DNA of 64,000 bases from Pseudomonas schmalbachii (GCF_017589465.1 NZ_JAELYA010000002.1:682001-746000), one strand, 5' to 3'. Numbered from the stretch's first letter, positions 39,481 through 49,959 are shown. Numbers and translations are program-made. Notes: a model not told the origin generated them from the sequence alone.

Positions 39481-41385
39481 TCATCGACCGCGCAGGAACA
39501 GCTTGTCCAGCTCGTCCAGGCCGAGCTGGGTCCAGGTCGGACGGCCATGGTTGCACTGGCCGCTGCGCTCGGTGATCTCCATGTCGCGCAGCAGCGCATT
39601 CATCTCCGGCACGGTCAGGCGGCGGTTGGCACGCACCGCACCGTGGCAGGCCATGGTCCCGAGCAACTCGTTGAGATGCGCCTGGATGCGGTCGCTGGTG
39701 CCGTACTCCAGCAGGTCGGCGATCACGTCGCGCACCAACTGGGTCGCCTCGGCCTGCTTGAGCAGGGCGGGAATCTGGCGGATCGCCAGGGTCTCCGGAC
39801 CCAGCCGCTGCAGTTCGAAACCGAGCTTCTGGAACCAGCCGGAATGCTCCTCGGCACAATCGGCCTCACGCTCGCTGACGGCGATGGACTCCGGCACCAG
39901 CAACGGCTGGCCGCGCAAACCTTCGCTGGCCATGGCGATCTTCAGGCGCTCGTAGGTGATGCGCTCGTGGGCCGCGTGCATGTCCACCAGCACCAGACCG
40001 TGGGCGTTCTCGGCGAGGATGTAGATACCCTTGAGCTGCGCCAGGGCGTAGCCCAGCGGCGGGATGTCCTGCGCGCTTTCCGGCAACGCCTGTGGCGCCG
40101 ACGTGTCGGACAGCGGCGCGAAGAAGGTCTTGTAGGCGCCCTGCGCCTCGGCCAGCGGCGGAACCTCCTGGCGCGGCGGCTGATAGCCGTACCCGGAGCC
40201 GGAAGACGGCGCGCCGCTCGCGCGCGTCTCCCAGGAACGCGCCGCAGCCGGAGCTTCCAGTACGCTCTCCGCCAGGCGCATCTCGCCCTGCGGACCGAAC
40301 TCGCCCGCTGCCTGCCCGGTGGGGCGCTGCACGGTCAGGGTGGTCGCCCCCGGCGGCGCCAGTTGGTCGTCCGGTCGCACCTCGGCCAGCGCCCGGTGCA
40401 GGGTGCCATAGAGGAAGTCGTGGACCATGCGGCTGTCGCGGAAGCGCACCTCATGCTTGGTCGGATGCACGTTGACGTCGACCACCGCCGGATCGACCTC
40501 GAAGAACAGCACGAAGGTAGGATGACGGCCGTTGTACAGCACGTCGCGATAGGCCTGGCGCACCGCATGGGCGACCAGCTTGTCGCGCACCATGCGACCG
40601 TTCACGTAGAAATACTGCAGGTCCGGCTGGCTGCGCGAGAAGGTCGGCAAGCCGACCCAGCCCCACAGGTGCAGGCCGTTGCGCTCGACTTCGATGGGCA
40701 GCGCCTGTTCGAGGAAGCCCGAGCCGCACACCGCGCCCACGCGCCGCGCGCGAGCCAGTTCATCGGCCGCCTCGTGCAGGGAGAAGATGGTCTTGCCGTT
40801 GTGCCGCAGGTGGAAGGCCACATCGAAGCGGGCCAGCGCCAGGCGCTTGATGACTTCCTGCAGGTGATCGAATTCGGTCTTCTCGGCGCGCAGGAACTTG
40901 CGTCGCGCCGGGGTATTGAAGAACAGGTCGCGGACTTCCACGCTGGTGCCGACCGGATGCGCCGCCGGCTGCACGCGCGTCTGCATGTCGCGGCCCTCGG
41001 TTTCCACCTGCCAGGCCTGCTCGGCATCGGCGGTGCGCGAAGTCATGGTCAGGCGCGAGACGGAGCTGATCGAGGCCAGCGCCTCGCCGCGGAAGCCCAG
41101 GCTCATCACCCGTTCCAGGTCTTCCAGTTCGCGGATCTTGCTGGTGGCGTGGCGCGCCAGGGCCAGCGGCAGGTCGTCGGCCGGAATGCCGCCGCCGTCG
41201 TCGCGCACGCGCAGCAGTTTGACGCCGCCCTGCTCCACCTCGATGTCGACGCGCCGGGCGCCGGCATCCAGGCTGTTTTCCAGGAGTTCCTTGATCACCG
41301 AGGCGGGGCGCTCGACCACCTCGCCCGCGGCGATCTGGTTGGCCAGCCGCGGACTCAGCAGCTGGATACGGCGATCATCGGTCAT
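39481..41385 (-). CDS. mutL: MutL, DNA mismatch repair protein
   Basis: 634 residues. N-terminal GHKL ATPase with [30 protein letters not shown], the [13 protein letters not shown] and [13 protein letters not shown] motifs, a proline/glutamine/alanine-rich linker (about residues 350-430) and the C-terminal dimerisation domain. Pseudomonads lack MutH, and the C-terminal segment [12 protein letters not shown] corresponds to the DQHAxxER endonuclease motif (Met replacing Gln). Start overlaps the amiB stop by four bases (ATGA); cotranscribed with amiB and tsaE. Confidence 0.96.
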   Translation of the reverse strand: MTDDRRIQLLSPRLANQIAAGEVVERPASVIKELLENSLDAGARRVDIEVEQGGVKLLRVRDDGGGIPADDLPLALARHATSKIRELEDLERVMSLGFRGEALASISSVSRLTMTSRTADAEQAWQVETEGRDMQTRVQPAAHPVGTSVEVRDLFFNTPARRKFLRAEKTEFDHLQEVIKRLALARFDVAFHLRHNGKTIFSLHEAADELARARRVGAVCGSGFLEQALPIEVERNGLHLWGWVGLPTFSRSQPDLQYFYVNGRMVRDKLVAHAVRQAYRDVLYNGRHPTFVLFFEVDPAVVDVNVHPTKHEVRFRDSRMVHDFLYGTLHRALAEVRPDDQLAPPGATTLTVQRPTGQAAGEFGPQGEMRLAESVLEAPAAARSWETRASGAPSSGSGYGYQPPRQEVPPLAEAQGAYKTFFAPLSDTSAPQALPESAQDIPPLGYALAQLKGIYILAENAHGLVLVDMHAAHERITYERLKIAMASEGLRGQPLLVPESIAVSEREADCAEEHSGWFQKLGFELQRLGPETLAIRQIPALLKQAEATQLVRDVIADLLEYGTSDRIQAHLNELLGTMACHGAVRANRRLTVPEMNALLRDMEITERSGQCNHGRPTWTQLGLDELDKLFLRGR

Positions 41386-42821
41386 TGCTGTACCGCCAGC
41401 GCCGTAGCGGGAATCTTCAGTACCTGGCCGATGCGCACGCTGTCGCTCTTCAGCTCGTTGGCGTTACGCAGCGCCGACATGCTGACGTCGTAGCGGCTGG
41501 CGATCATCGACAGACTCTCGCCGGAACGCACCACGTGCTCGCGCGGACCGACGGCGAGCTGGCCGCTGTCGCGCAGCGAAGCCAGGTAGGTGCCCGGCGG
41601 CGGCGTCTGCTGGAAGTACTGGCGGATGCCGCTGGAGATCGAGCGCGCCAGGGCCTGCTGGTGCGAAATACTGGCCAGCTTCTGCGATTCGCCCGGGTTG
41701 GAGATGAAGCCGGTTTCCACCAGAATCGACGGAATATCCGGCGACTTCAGCACCATGAAGCCGGCCTGCTCGACCCGCCGCTTGTGCAGCGAGGTGATGC
41801 GACCGACGTTGGTCAGCACCTTGTGGCCGACGTCCAGGCTCGACGACATGGTCGCGGTCATCGACAGGTCGAGCAGCACGCCCGCCAGCATGCGGTCCTT
41901 GTCATCCAGGTTGACGCCACCGTCACCGCCGATCAGGTCGGAGCGGTTCTCGGTGTCCGCCAGCCAGCGGGCGGTCTCGGAAGTTGCGCCGCGATCGGAC
42001 AGGGCGAATACCGAGGCACCGAAGGCGCTGCGGCTGGGCGCGGCGTCGGCGTGGATGGAGACGAACAGGTCGGCGCCCTTCTTGCGGGCGATCTCGGTGC
42101 GCTTGCGCAGCGGAATGAAGTAGTCGCCGGTACGCGTCAGTTCGGCGCGGAAGCCCTTCATCTGGTTGATCTGCCGCTGCAGTTCGCGGGCGATCGACAG
42201 GGTGATGTTCTTCTCGTGCAGGCCGCCAGGGCCCAGTGCGCCCGGGTCTTCGCCGCCGTGACCGGCGTCGATGGCGATGACGACATCGCGCTTGCCGCCA
42301 GCCGGAGCCGGCAGCTTGGCCACAGGCTGGGTTGGCGTGACAGGCACGGCCGGTGCGTTCGGCGTCGGCGTGGCCGGGACTGGAGGAGCGAGGTCGGCGC
42401 CCTGGTCATACAGATCGACCACCAGACGGTTGCCGTACTGCTGGTTGGGCGGCAGGACGAAGCTCTTCGGCGTTACCTGGGTGGACAGGTCGAGCACCAG
42501 GCGCACGTCGTTCGGCGTGCGCTGTGCCGAACGCACCGCGGTGATCGGGGTGTTGGACAGCTTGAGCTTGTCCAGCACAGTGGTCAGCTGGGCGCCATTG
42601 ACGTCGATGACGATGCGATTGGGCGCGCTCAGGGTGAACAGGCTGTGCTGCACCGGGCCGGACAGATCGAACACCAGGCGGGTGTTGTCCGGCGCGCGCC
42701 AGATGCGCACGCTCTTGATTTGCGTGGCGGCAAGAACCTCGCCGGCACCGAATGTCAGCAGAACGATGAAACCGGTCAACAACGCCCGCAGGCGCAACCC
42801 CCAACCCATGTTTATTCTCAT
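41382..42821 (-). CDS. amiB: AmiB, N-acetylmuramoyl-L-alanine amidase
   Basis: 479 residues; periplasmic zinc amidase that cleaves septal peptidoglycan so daughter cells separate. Signal peptide ([22 protein letters not shown]), AMIN domain ([28 protein letters not shown]), a proline-rich linker, Amidase_3 domain with zinc ligands in [24 protein letters not shown] and LVETGFISN, and a C-terminal LysM domain ([29 protein letters not shown]). The ATG at 42821 overlaps the tsaE stop by four bases; a start at 42809 is possible. The LysM domain is absent from E. coli AmiA/C but typical of AmiB. Confidence 0.95.
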   Translation of the reverse strand: MRINMGWGLRLRALLTGFIVLLTFGAGEVLAATQIKSVRIWRAPDNTRLVFDLSGPVQHSLFTLSAPNRIVIDVNGAQLTTVLDKLKLSNTPITAVRSAQRTPNDVRLVLDLSTQVTPKSFVLPPNQQYGNRLVVDLYDQGADLAPPVPATPTPNAPAVPVTPTQPVAKLPAPAGGKRDVVIAIDAGHGGEDPGALGPGGLHEKNITLSIARELQRQINQMKGFRAELTRTGDYFIPLRKRTEIARKKGADLFVSIHADAAPSRSAFGASVFALSDRGATSETARWLADTENRSDLIGGDGGVNLDDKDRMLAGVLLDLSMTATMSSSLDVGHKVLTNVGRITSLHKRRVEQAGFMVLKSPDIPSILVETGFISNPGESQKLASISHQQALARSISSGIRQYFQQTPPPGTYLASLRDSGQLAVGPREHVVRSGESLSMIASRYDVSMSALRNANELKSDSVRIGQVLKIPATALAVQQ

Positions 42822-43282
42822 GCTCCTGTGGTCAGGGTGGCGCACCAGGCTTCGCCCCGCGCACCGTGCGGTTCAAGGCGCAGCGTGCGGCCACCCGCTT
42901 GCGGGACAATGGTAATGTCCAGGTCCGCCTTTGGCAAAATGCCCGTACCGCGCTCGGCCCACTCGATCAGGCACAGCGCATCGCCCTCGAAGTAGTCGCG
43001 GATGCCGAGATATTCCAGTTCTTCCGGATCGGCCAGGCGGTAAAGATCGAAATGGAAGGCGCGCTTGCCATCGATCTCATAGGGCTCGACCAGGGTGAAG
43101 GTCGGGCTCTTCACCGCTCCGACATGGCCGAGGCCACGCAGAATGCCGCGTGACAGGGTGGTCTTGCCGGCGCCCAGGTCGCCGTGCAGGTAAATGACGC
43201 CCCTTCCCCCGCTGACCGCCGCGATCCGCCCGCCCAGTTCGTACATGGCTTCCTCGCCATCGGCGAACAGATTCAAAGACAT
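42818..43282 (-). CDS. tsaE: TsaE, tRNA t6A37 biosynthesis ATPase
   Basis: 154 residues, P-loop ATPase that with TsaB, TsaC and TsaD makes threonylcarbamoyl-adenosine in tRNA. Walker A HGDLGAGKTTLSRGIL, the SPTFTLVEPYEIDGKRAFHFDLYRL block, and IEWAERGTGILPKADL are all conserved. Its start overlaps the nnrD end by ten bases and its stop overlaps amiB by four, so it is translated as part of nnrD-tsaE-amiB-mutL. Confidence 0.95.
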   Translation of the reverse strand: MSLNLFADGEEAMYELGGRIAAVSGGRGVIYLHGDLGAGKTTLSRGILRGLGHVGAVKSPTFTLVEPYEIDGKRAFHFDLYRLADPEELEYLGIRDYFEGDALCLIEWAERGTGILPKADLDITIVPQAGGRTLRLEPHGARGEAWCATLTTGA

Positions 43283-44772
43283 GGGTTCGACTCCTCAAGT
43301 AACTGACGAACGGCAGGGATCAGATCACTGGCGGCCAGGCCTCTCCCGGCGCCACCAAGACTCTCGCCGGCTCGGGCATGCAACCAGACGGCCAGACAGG
43401 CCGCATCGAATGTTTCCATTTCCTGCGCCAGCAGGGCGCCGACCACACCGGACAGCACATCCCCCAGCCCTGCCCCGGCCATCGCCGGATGGCCATGGGA
43501 ACACAGCGCCAGGCGACCGTCCGGGGCTGCGATCAGGCTGCCTACGCCCTTGAGCACGACCACCGCCTGGTAACGATTGGCCAGTTCGCGCGCGGCAGCG
43601 GGACGATCCGCCTGAACTTCCGCCGTCGAACGCCCCAGCAGGCGCGCCACCTCGGCAGGATGCGGGGTAATCACCCAGGACTGCGTCGGCCGGGTGACCG
43701 CTTCCTCGGCCAGAAGGTTGAGCGCATCGGCATCCCACACCTGCGTCTTGTCCAGGCTGGCCGCCGCACTGACCAGACAGCGCCCCCAGGCATTGCGACC
43801 AATGCCCGGCCCCACCACCAGCACATCGGCTCGCTGGGCCAGGCGCAGCAGATCGGAGGACGACACCACACCATGCGCCATCAGCTCCGGCCGCCGGGCC
43901 AGGGCGCTGACGACATGCTGCTCGCGGGTCGCCAGCGAGACCAGGCCGGCGCCGCAACGCAGCGCGCTTTCCCCCGCCAGCAACGCGGCGCCGCCCATGC
44001 CGCTGTCGCCGCCGATCACCAGCAGGTGCCCGTAGAGCCCCTTGTGCGCGGCCTTCGGGCGTGGCGCCAGCCTGCCGAGACTGGCCGGAGCCAGGCGGAC
44101 CGCCAGCGGATTGGCCGGCAGCAGGGCCGGATCGGCATCGAGATCGGCGAACGCCAGCTCGCCGCAGCAGTCCGGACCGTGGGCTGTGAACAGGCCGAGC
44201 TTCAGGCCGATGAAGGTCACGGTGAGCTGTGCGCGCACCGCCACACCAAGGATTTCGCCGGTATCCGCGCTGAGTCCGGAAGGGATATCCACAGCCAGCA
44301 CCGGCAGACCACTGGCGTTGATCCGCTGGATCGCCCCGGCATAGGGCTCACGCACCGCGCCGCCCAGACCGGTGCCGAGCAGGGCATCGACCAGCACGCC
44401 ATGCAGTTCGCAATCGTCAGTCCAGGGCTGCACCGCGACCCCGGCCGTCAGCGCCTCGGCATGGGCCGATGCGGCGTCGCCGGCAAGCCGTGAGGTTTCG
44501 CCCACCGCCAGTACCCGCACGCTCCAGCCGGCGCGCTGCGCCAGGGCGGCGATCAGGTAGCCGTCGCCGGCATTGTTGCCATGCCCGGCCAGCACGGTGA
44601 TTGCCCCGGCATCCGGCCAGCGCCGGCGCAAGGCGCGCCAGGTGGCGTGGGCGGCACGCTGCATGAGTTCGAAACCCGGCGTGCCGGCGGCGATGATGCG
44701 CGCATCGAGGTCGCGCACCTGGGCGGCACTGTAGAGAGCGGTCGGCAGATCGTCGTGGGGATGCGGATTCAT
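43273..44772 (-). CDS. nnrD: NnrD, bifunctional NAD(P)HX epimerase and dehydratase
   Basis: 499 residues; repairs hydrated NADH/NADPH. N-terminal YjeF epimerase domain (residues about 1-210: AGTPGFELMQRAAHATW, VLAGHGNNAGDGYLIA, LLGTGLGG) and C-terminal ADP-dependent dehydratase domain (KGLYGHLLVIGGDSGMGGAALLAGESALRCGAGLVSL, WVITPHPAEVARLLG, HPAMAGAGLGDVLSGVVGALLAQ). The ATG at 44772 avoids an upstream extension crossing the divergent promoter region. First gene of the nnrD-tsaE-amiB-mutL transcript, divergent from queG. Confidence 0.95.
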   Translation of the reverse strand: MNPHPHDDLPTALYSAAQVRDLDARIIAAGTPGFELMQRAAHATWRALRRRWPDAGAITVLAGHGNNAGDGYLIAALAQRAGWSVRVLAVGETSRLAGDAASAHAEALTAGVAVQPWTDDCELHGVLVDALLGTGLGGAVREPYAGAIQRINASGLPVLAVDIPSGLSADTGEILGVAVRAQLTVTFIGLKLGLFTAHGPDCCGELAFADLDADPALLPANPLAVRLAPASLGRLAPRPKAAHKGLYGHLLVIGGDSGMGGAALLAGESALRCGAGLVSLATREQHVVSALARRPELMAHGVVSSSDLLRLAQRADVLVVGPGIGRNAWGRCLVSAAASLDKTQVWDADALNLLAEEAVTRPTQSWVITPHPAEVARLLGRSTAEVQADRPAAARELANRYQAVVVLKGVGSLIAAPDGRLALCSHGHPAMAGAGLGDVLSGVVGALLAQEMETFDAACLAVWLHARAGESLGGAGRGLAASDLIPAVRQLLEESNPCL

Positions 44773-44812
44773 CTGGCGGGGAAATTCGGCGACTGAGTGA
44801 AGGTCTGGCAGA

Positions 44813-44818
44813 ATTATA
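44813..44818 (-). promoter_or_regulatory. -10 element of the nnrD operon promoter
   Basis: Perfect TATAAT on the minus strand 41 bases before the nnrD start, in the 75-base gap to the divergent queG. No good -35 is visible, so this is tentative. Confidence 0.5.
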
Positions 44819-44847
44819 CCCACCCTGGCCCCGCTTTCCCGCTCCGC

Positions 44848-45912
44848 ATGCATGATTCAGCCCCCAACTTCCACGATATCGCCCAGCACATAAAGGACTG
44901 GGGGCGCGAGCTCGGCTTTCAGCAGGTCGGCATCAGCGGCCTCGACCTGGAAACCCACGGCGCGCACCTGCAGCGCTGGCTGGAGGCCGGCTACCACGGC
45001 GAGATGGACTACATGGGCGCCCACGGCAGCAAGCGCTGGAGGCCGGACGAACTGGTGCCCGGCACCCTGCGGGTGATTTCCCTGCGCATGGACTACCTGC
45101 CGGGCGACACGCGCATGGCGGAAGTCCTCGCCGCTCCGGAGAAAGCCTACGTCTCGCGCTATGCGTTGGGCCGCGATTACCACAAGCTGATCCGCAAGCG
45201 CCTGCAGCAACTGGCGGAGCGCGTGCAGCAGGCGGTCGGCCCGTTCGGCTACCGCGCCTTCGTCGACAGCGCGCCGGTGCTGGAGAAGGCCATCGCCGAA
45301 CAGGCCGGGCTCGGCTGGATCGGCAAGAACACCCTGGTGCTGAACCGCAAGGCCGGCAGCTACTTCTTCCTCGGCGAACTGTTCACCGACCTGCCGCTGC
45401 CGGTCGATCCGCCGCACGGCACGGAACACTGCGGGCGCTGCTCGGCGTGCCTGGACATCTGCCCGACCGCGGCCTTCGTCGCGCCCTATGTGCTGGACGC
45501 GCGGCGCTGCATTTCCTACCTGACCATCGAGCTGAAGGGTTCGATTCCCGTGGAGTTGCGCTCACTGATCGGCAACCGGGTGTTCGGCTGCGACGACTGC
45601 CAGATGGTCTGCCCGTGGAACCGCTTCGCCCGCGCCACCGACAAGGGCGACTTCCAGCCCCGCCACCATCTGGACAATGCCGGGCTGGCCGAGCTGTTCC
45701 TCTGGACCGAGGACGAGTTTCTCACCCGCACCGAAGGCTCGCCGCTGCGCCGCGCCGGCTACGAGCGCTGGCTGCGCAACCTGGCCGTCGGGCTGGGCAA
45801 TGCGCCGTCGACCATTCCGGTACTGGAAGCGCTCAGGGCGCGGCGGGAGTTTCCGTCGGAGCTGGTGCGCGAGCATGTGCAGTGGGCGCTGGGGCGGCAT
45901 GGCGCCCTGTAG
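44848..45912 (+). CDS. queG: QueG, epoxyqueuosine reductase
   Basis: 354 residues; cobalamin- and iron-sulfur-dependent enzyme for the last step of queuosine synthesis in tRNA. Catalytic Asp in FVDSAPVLEKAIAEQAGLGWIGKNT, two 4Fe-4S clusters from CGRCSACLDICP and CDDCQMVCPWN, and a C-terminal HEAT-like region. The ATG at 44848 is the start; a 17-codon extension overlaps the nnrD promoter. The stop codon TAG is the head of a palindromic repeat. Confidence 0.95.
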   Translation: MHDSAPNFHDIAQHIKDWGRELGFQQVGISGLDLETHGAHLQRWLEAGYHGEMDYMGAHGSKRWRPDELVPGTLRVISLRMDYLPGDTRMAEVLAAPEKAYVSRYALGRDYHKLIRKRLQQLAERVQQAVGPFGYRAFVDSAPVLEKAIAEQAGLGWIGKNTLVLNRKAGSYFFLGELFTDLPLPVDPPHGTEHCGRCSACLDICPTAAFVAPYVLDARRCISYLTIELKGSIPVELRSLIGNRVFGCDDCQMVCPWNRFARATDKGDFQPRHHLDNAGLAELFLWTEDEFLTRTEGSPLRRAGYERWLRNLAVGLGNAPSTIPVLEALRARREFPSELVREHVQWALGRHGAL

Positions 45913-46013
45913 GTTGGCGCTGAACGCAGTGAAGCCCAACACCCAGCGGGCGGCATGGGTATCGCTGCGCTCAACCCATCCTACGATGGCTGAGCGCCCG
46001 CTCCTACGAAAGC
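45909..46013. repeat. Composite palindromic repeat overlapping the queG stop
   Basis: Left half GTAGGTTGGCGCTGAACGCAGTGAAGCCCAAC belongs to the 9730-9880 family; right half GGGTATCGCTGCGCTCAACCCATCCTAC is the reverse of the GTAGGATGGGT family (39428). Ends with GAGCGCCCGCTCCTACGA, part of yet another family. Confidence 0.7.
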
Positions 46014-46024
46014 CCCTTCGCGGA

Positions 46025-46567
46025 TCAGAGCTTGATGAAATGCTCGCGGTAATGCTTCAGCTCGGCGATGGACTCGCGGATGTCGTCCAGCGCCAGGTGG
46101 GTGTTGCCCTTCTTGAAGCTGTCGCGCACCTGCGGGGCCCAGCGTGCCGCCAGTTCCTTGAGGGTTGAGACGTCGAGGTTGCGGTAGTGGAAGTAGGCTT
46201 CCAGCTTCGGCATGTGCCTATAAAGGAAGCGGCGGTCCTGGCAGATGCTGTTGCCGCAGATCGGCGAGGCGCGCTTCGGTACCCACTTTTCGAGGAAGAC
46301 CAGGGTCTGCGCCTCAGCCTCGGCGGCGGATATGCGGCTCTCGCGGACCCGCTGGGTCAGGCCGGACTGGCCGTGCTGGCGGGTGTTCCACTCGTCCATG
46401 CCGGCGAGGATTTCCTCCGGCTGGTGGATGGCGATCACCGGGCCTTCTTCGAGGACGTTGAGCTGGCTATCGGTGACGATGGTCGCCATTTCGATGATGA
46501 CGTCCCGGTCCGGGTCCAGCCCGGTCATTTCCAGGTCGATCCAGATCAGGTTCTGCGGGTTCTGCAT
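46025..46567 (-). CDS. orn: Orn, oligoribonuclease
   Basis: 180 residues, DEDDh 3'-5' exonuclease that degrades 2-5 nucleotide RNAs and pGpG from cyclic-di-GMP breakdown. Motifs: [20 protein letters not shown] (Exo I), a central aspartate region at [32 protein letters not shown], and [21 protein letters not shown] (Exo III). In pseudomonads it is essential for normal c-di-GMP turnover. Divergent from rsgA with a shared 90-base promoter region. Confidence 0.96.
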   Translation of the reverse strand: MQNPQNLIWIDLEMTGLDPDRDVIIEMATIVTDSQLNVLEEGPVIAIHQPEEILAGMDEWNTRQHGQSGLTQRVRESRISAAEAEAQTLVFLEKWVPKRASPICGNSICQDRRFLYRHMPKLEAYFHYRNLDVSTLKELAARWAPQVRDSFKKGNTHLALDDIRESIAELKHYREHFIKL

Positions 46568-46594
46568 GATGCGGCTCCTAGGCTACAGCCCGGT

Positions 46595-46629
46595 AGTTTA
46601 GCGGGAAGCGCGCGGACGCATGCTAAACT
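46595..46629. promoter_or_regulatory. Divergent orn/rsgA promoter dyad
   Basis: Arms AGTTTAGC and GCTAAACT form a perfect 8-base dyad 19 bases apart. Read outward each arm contains TAAACT as a possible -10, for orn on the minus strand and rsgA on the plus strand (extended, TGCTAAACT). Confidence 0.45.
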
Positions 46630-46657
46630 CGCCGGCGATTTTCCCTATGGATCGGAT

Positions 46658-47689
46658 ATGGCCAAGCGTCACCTTACCCGCCGGCAAAGCTGGCGCATCG
46701 AAAAAGTCCAGGAAGAACGCGCCGCCCGCGCGGCCAAGCGCGAATCGCGCGCCCTGGAGGAACTGGAAGGTGGCGACCTCGGCCCCGAGCAGCACGGACA
46801 GGTGATCGCCCACTTCGGCGTACAGGTCGAGGTCGAGGCTCTGGAGGGCGAAAGCGCCGGCCAGGTATTCCGCTGCCACCTGCGCGCCAACCTGCCGCCG
46901 CTGGTGACCGGCGACCAGGTGGTGTGGCGCCCGGGCAACCAGGGCATCGGCGTGATCGTCGCGCAACTGCCGCGCACCTCCGAGCTATGCCGGCCGGACA
47001 TGCGCGGCGTGCTCAAGCCGGTGGCGGCCAACGTCGACCGCATCGTCATCGTCTTCTCGCCGCGCCCGGAGCCCCACGCCAACCTGATCGACCGCTACCT
47101 GGTGGCGGCCGAGCACGCCGGTATCAAGCCGCTGCTGCTGCTGAACAAGGCCGACCTGATCGATGACTCGAACGTCGAAAGCATCGACACCCTGCTCGGC
47201 ACCTACCGCGAACTGGGCTATCCACTGCTGGAGGTTTCGGCCTTCAACGGACTGGCGATGGACGCCCTGCGCGCCGCGCTGAACGAGCATGTCAGCGTGT
47301 TCGTTGGGCAGTCGGGGGTGGGCAAGTCGTCGCTGGTCAACGCGCTGCTGCCGGGGGTGGATACCCGCGTCGGCGAGCTTTCCGAAGTCACCGGCAAGGG
47401 CACCCACACCACCACCACGGCGCGGCTGTTCCACTTCCCGGCCGGCGGCGACCTGATCGACTCGCCCGGCATCCGCGAATTCGGTCTCGGCCATGTCAGC
47501 CGCGACGATGTCGAGGCCGGCTTCATCGAGTTCCACGACCTGCTCGGGCACTGCCGCTTCCGCGACTGCAAGCACGACCGCGAACCGGGCTGCGCGCTAC
47601 TCAAGGCGCTGGAAGAAGGCCGCGTGCAGCCGCAGCGGATGGCCAGCTACCGGCACATCATCGCCAGCCTGCCGGAAGACGATTATTGA
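46658..47689 (+). CDS. rsgA: RsgA, small ribosomal subunit biogenesis GTPase
   Basis: 343 residues, circularly permuted GTPase for late 30S maturation. Order of motifs is G4 (LLNKADLID), G1 ([17 protein letters not shown]), G3 ([10 protein letters not shown]), the permuted arrangement. An N-terminal OB fold precedes them, and a C-terminal zinc knuckle ([14 protein letters not shown]) follows. The basic start [20 protein letters not shown] is typical. Divergent from orn and followed by a palindromic repeat. Confidence 0.95.
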   Translation: MAKRHLTRRQSWRIEKVQEERAARAAKRESRALEELEGGDLGPEQHGQVIAHFGVQVEVEALEGESAGQVFRCHLRANLPPLVTGDQVVWRPGNQGIGVIVAQLPRTSELCRPDMRGVLKPVAANVDRIVIVFSPRPEPHANLIDRYLVAAEHAGIKPLLLLNKADLIDDSNVESIDTLLGTYRELGYPLLEVSAFNGLAMDALRAALNEHVSVFVGQSGVGKSSLVNALLPGVDTRVGELSEVTGKGTHTTTTARLFHFPAGGDLIDSPGIREFGLGHVSRDDVEAGFIEFHDLLGHCRFRDCKHDREPGCALLKALEEGRVQPQRMASYRHIIASLPEDDY

Positions 47690-47727
47690 GGAACATGCGA
47701 CGGCAAGGCCTGACCGCGTCGCTTTTT

Positions 47728-47816
47728 GTAGGAGCCAGCTTGCTGGCGATCATCGGTGTTCACCGACAATGCCGTAGCCGCATGAAACCGCGGATCGCCA
47801 GCAAGCTGGCTCCTAC
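47728..47816. repeat. Long palindromic GTAGGAGCC repeat, second copy
   Basis: Same 24-base complementary arms as 27466-27553, with a diverged centre of 41 bases. Between rsgA and motB. Confidence 0.88.
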
Positions 47817-47833
47817 AAGGTCCTGCGCCAGCG

Positions 47834-48865
47834 TCACGGTCTCCGCAACTCATCCAGCTTCAGCGTGCCACCGTCATCGAACAGGTTGAGCTTCTCGCGC
47901 AACTGCTCCGCCGATAGCGGTTCTCCTTCGGTCTTCGGCGGCTGCTGGCCTTGCGCCGGGGCAACCGGCCTTTCCGCCGGTTTGGCTTCGCCGCCGCCAT
48001 CCTGCCCTTCGATGCGATGCTGCGCCTTCCGGGTCAGGACGATGATGTCGATGCGGCGGTTCACCGGGTTCAGCGGGTCCCTGGCGTCGAACAGCACCGA
48101 CGAGGCGTAGCCGACCACCCGGGCGATCTGCCCTTCCGGATAGCCGCCGGCCACCAGCGCGCGGCGCGCGGCGTTGGCGCGGTTGGCGGAAAGCTCCCAG
48201 TTGCCGAAATCGCCACCGCCGGCATACGGCTTGGCGTCGGTATGGCCGCTGATGCTGATCTTGTTCGGCACCTGTTTGATGGTGTCCGCCAGGGCCAGCA
48301 GGATGTCCTCGAAGTACGGCTGCAGATGCGCGCTGCCGAGGTCGAACATCGGCCGGTTCTCGGCGTCGACGATCTGGATGCGCAGGCCGTCCTGGGTGAT
48401 CTCGAACAGGATCTGCTCCTTGAAGCGCTTCAGCGTCGGGTTCTCGTCGACCTTGTTCTGCAGCTCCTGCAGCAGCAGCTCCAGGCGCTCGCGCTCGACC
48501 TGCTCGGCCAGCCCTTCAGCCTGGTCGGAGCTGATGCGCATGTCCGGCTTCGGGCTGATGCGTGTCTCGCTGGTGTCCGGCTGCGCCTGGACCTGCGGGT
48601 TCAGGGTCTTGTCCGGCGCCGGCGTCGGCGTGCCGCCGAGGTCGATCACGTAGGGACTGGCGCTTTCGGTGAAGCCGATGGGGTCCTGGAAGTAGCCGGA
48701 AATGACCCGGCGCTGCTCCGGCGTCGCCGAGGACAGCAGCCAGAGCACCAGGAAGAACGCCATCATCGCCGTGGCGAAGTCGGCGAAGGCGATCTTCCAG
48801 GAGCCGCCGTGGTGGCCAGCTTCGTAGCGCTTGATGCGCTTGACGATGATCGGTTGCGCATCCAT
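47834..48865 (-). CDS. motB: MotB, flagellar stator protein
   Basis: 343 residues. Cytoplasmic basic N-terminus (PIIVKRIKRYEAGHHGGSW), one membrane helix with the proton-binding aspartate (KIAFADFATAMMAFFLVLWLLS), then a plug and linker, and a C-terminal OmpA-like peptidoglycan-binding domain (ISISGHTDAKPYAGG, NWELSANRANAARRALVAGG, VVGYASS, RRIDIIVL). Forms the proton-driven stator with MotA. It starts 3 bases after the motA stop. Confidence 0.96.
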   Translation of the reverse strand: MDAQPIIVKRIKRYEAGHHGGSWKIAFADFATAMMAFFLVLWLLSSATPEQRRVISGYFQDPIGFTESASPYVIDLGGTPTPAPDKTLNPQVQAQPDTSETRISPKPDMRISSDQAEGLAEQVERERLELLLQELQNKVDENPTLKRFKEQILFEITQDGLRIQIVDAENRPMFDLGSAHLQPYFEDILLALADTIKQVPNKISISGHTDAKPYAGGGDFGNWELSANRANAARRALVAGGYPEGQIARVVGYASSVLFDARDPLNPVNRRIDIIVLTRKAQHRIEGQDGGGEAKPAERPVAPAQGQQPPKTEGEPLSAEQLREKLNLFDDGGTLKLDELRRP

Positions 48866-48868
48866 CGC

Positions 48869-49720
48869 TTAGCGCCCGCGCACGGCCTGTTCCAGCTCGC
48901 TGAAGCTGGGACGGTGGGCCGGCAGCAGCACCTTGCGGCCGAACTCCACGGCCAGCGACGGCGGCATCCCCGAAGCCGAGGCGACCAGGCAGGCCTTGAT
49001 CGCTTCGTAGAGGTTCAGCTCCTCCTTGGCATCGTGCTCCAGGGCATTCGCCAGCGGACCGACGAAGCCATAGGCGGCGAGAATGCCGAGGAAGGTGCCG
49101 ACCAGCGCGGCCGCCACATGATGGCCGATTTCCGCCTGGGTGCCGCTGCCCAGCAGCGCCATGGTGGTGACGATGCCGAGCACCGCGGCGACGATGCCGA
49201 AGCCGGGCAGCGCGTCGGCCACGCGGGTGACGGCGTGGCCGACATGGGCCAGGTCTTCCTTGATGCTGCCCAGCTCCATGTCGAACAGGTTGTCCAGCTC
49301 ATGGGGCGCCATGTTGCCGGAGGACATGATGCGCAGGTAATCGCAGACGTAGGCGGTCATCCGCTCGTCCTTGAGGATCGCCGGGTACTTGCTGAAGATC
49401 GGGCTGGCCGGCGGGTCTTCGACATCCGCCTCGATCGCCATCATGCCCTCGCGGCGGCTCTTGTTCAGCACCTCGTAGAGCATGCCCAGCACTTCCAGGT
49501 AGAAGGTATGGGTGAAGCGGTTGCTGAACATCTTCGGCGCCTTCTTCAGCACCGTACGGAAGGTGCTGCCGGGGTTGGCCTGGAGGAACGCGCCGAGCGC
49601 CGCGCCGCCGATGATCAGCAGCTCGAACGGCTGGATGATGGCCGCGATCTTGCCGCCGGAGAGCGTGTAACCGCCGAGGATGCTCCCCAGGACCACGATG
49701 ATGCCGATGATTTTTGCCAT
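48869..49720 (-). CDS. motA: MotA, flagellar stator proton channel
   Basis: 283 residues with four membrane helices: two near the N-terminus (IIGIIVVLGSILGGYTL, PFELLIIGGAALGAFL) and two in the C-terminal half (VADALPGFGIVAAVLGIVTTM, HHVAAALVGTFLGILAAYGFVGPL). The long cytoplasmic loop contains the charged residues that contact FliG (KYPAILKDERMTAYVCDYLRI). Corresponds to P. aeruginosa MotAB rather than MotCD by genomic position between rsgA and rhdA. Confidence 0.96.
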   Translation of the reverse strand: MAKIIGIIVVLGSILGGYTLSGGKIAAIIQPFELLIIGGAALGAFLQANPGSTFRTVLKKAPKMFSNRFTHTFYLEVLGMLYEVLNKSRREGMMAIEADVEDPPASPIFSKYPAILKDERMTAYVCDYLRIMSSGNMAPHELDNLFDMELGSIKEDLAHVGHAVTRVADALPGFGIVAAVLGIVTTMALLGSGTQAEIGHHVAAALVGTFLGILAAYGFVGPLANALEHDAKEELNLYEAIKACLVASASGMPPSLAVEFGRKVLLPAHRPSFSELEQAVRGR

Positions 49721-49959
49721 AGAAACCGGACTGCGAGAGTTGAGGGTGGAGGGACTCGTCCGGGTTATCGGCCAGGGCGCGCAGGACTATAGGGCCGACC
49801 GGGCAAAAACCTGCACCGCCTTGCACAATGCATGGCGCGCCGGCTCCAGCCCGATAAATGGCACGACGAACGTCGGTTTCCGTTAAACTGCCGGGTTTTC
49901 GAAATCGATGGACCGGGCCCGCAGCCGCAGGCCGCCCGGCCGCTCAGGGAGACTCCGAC

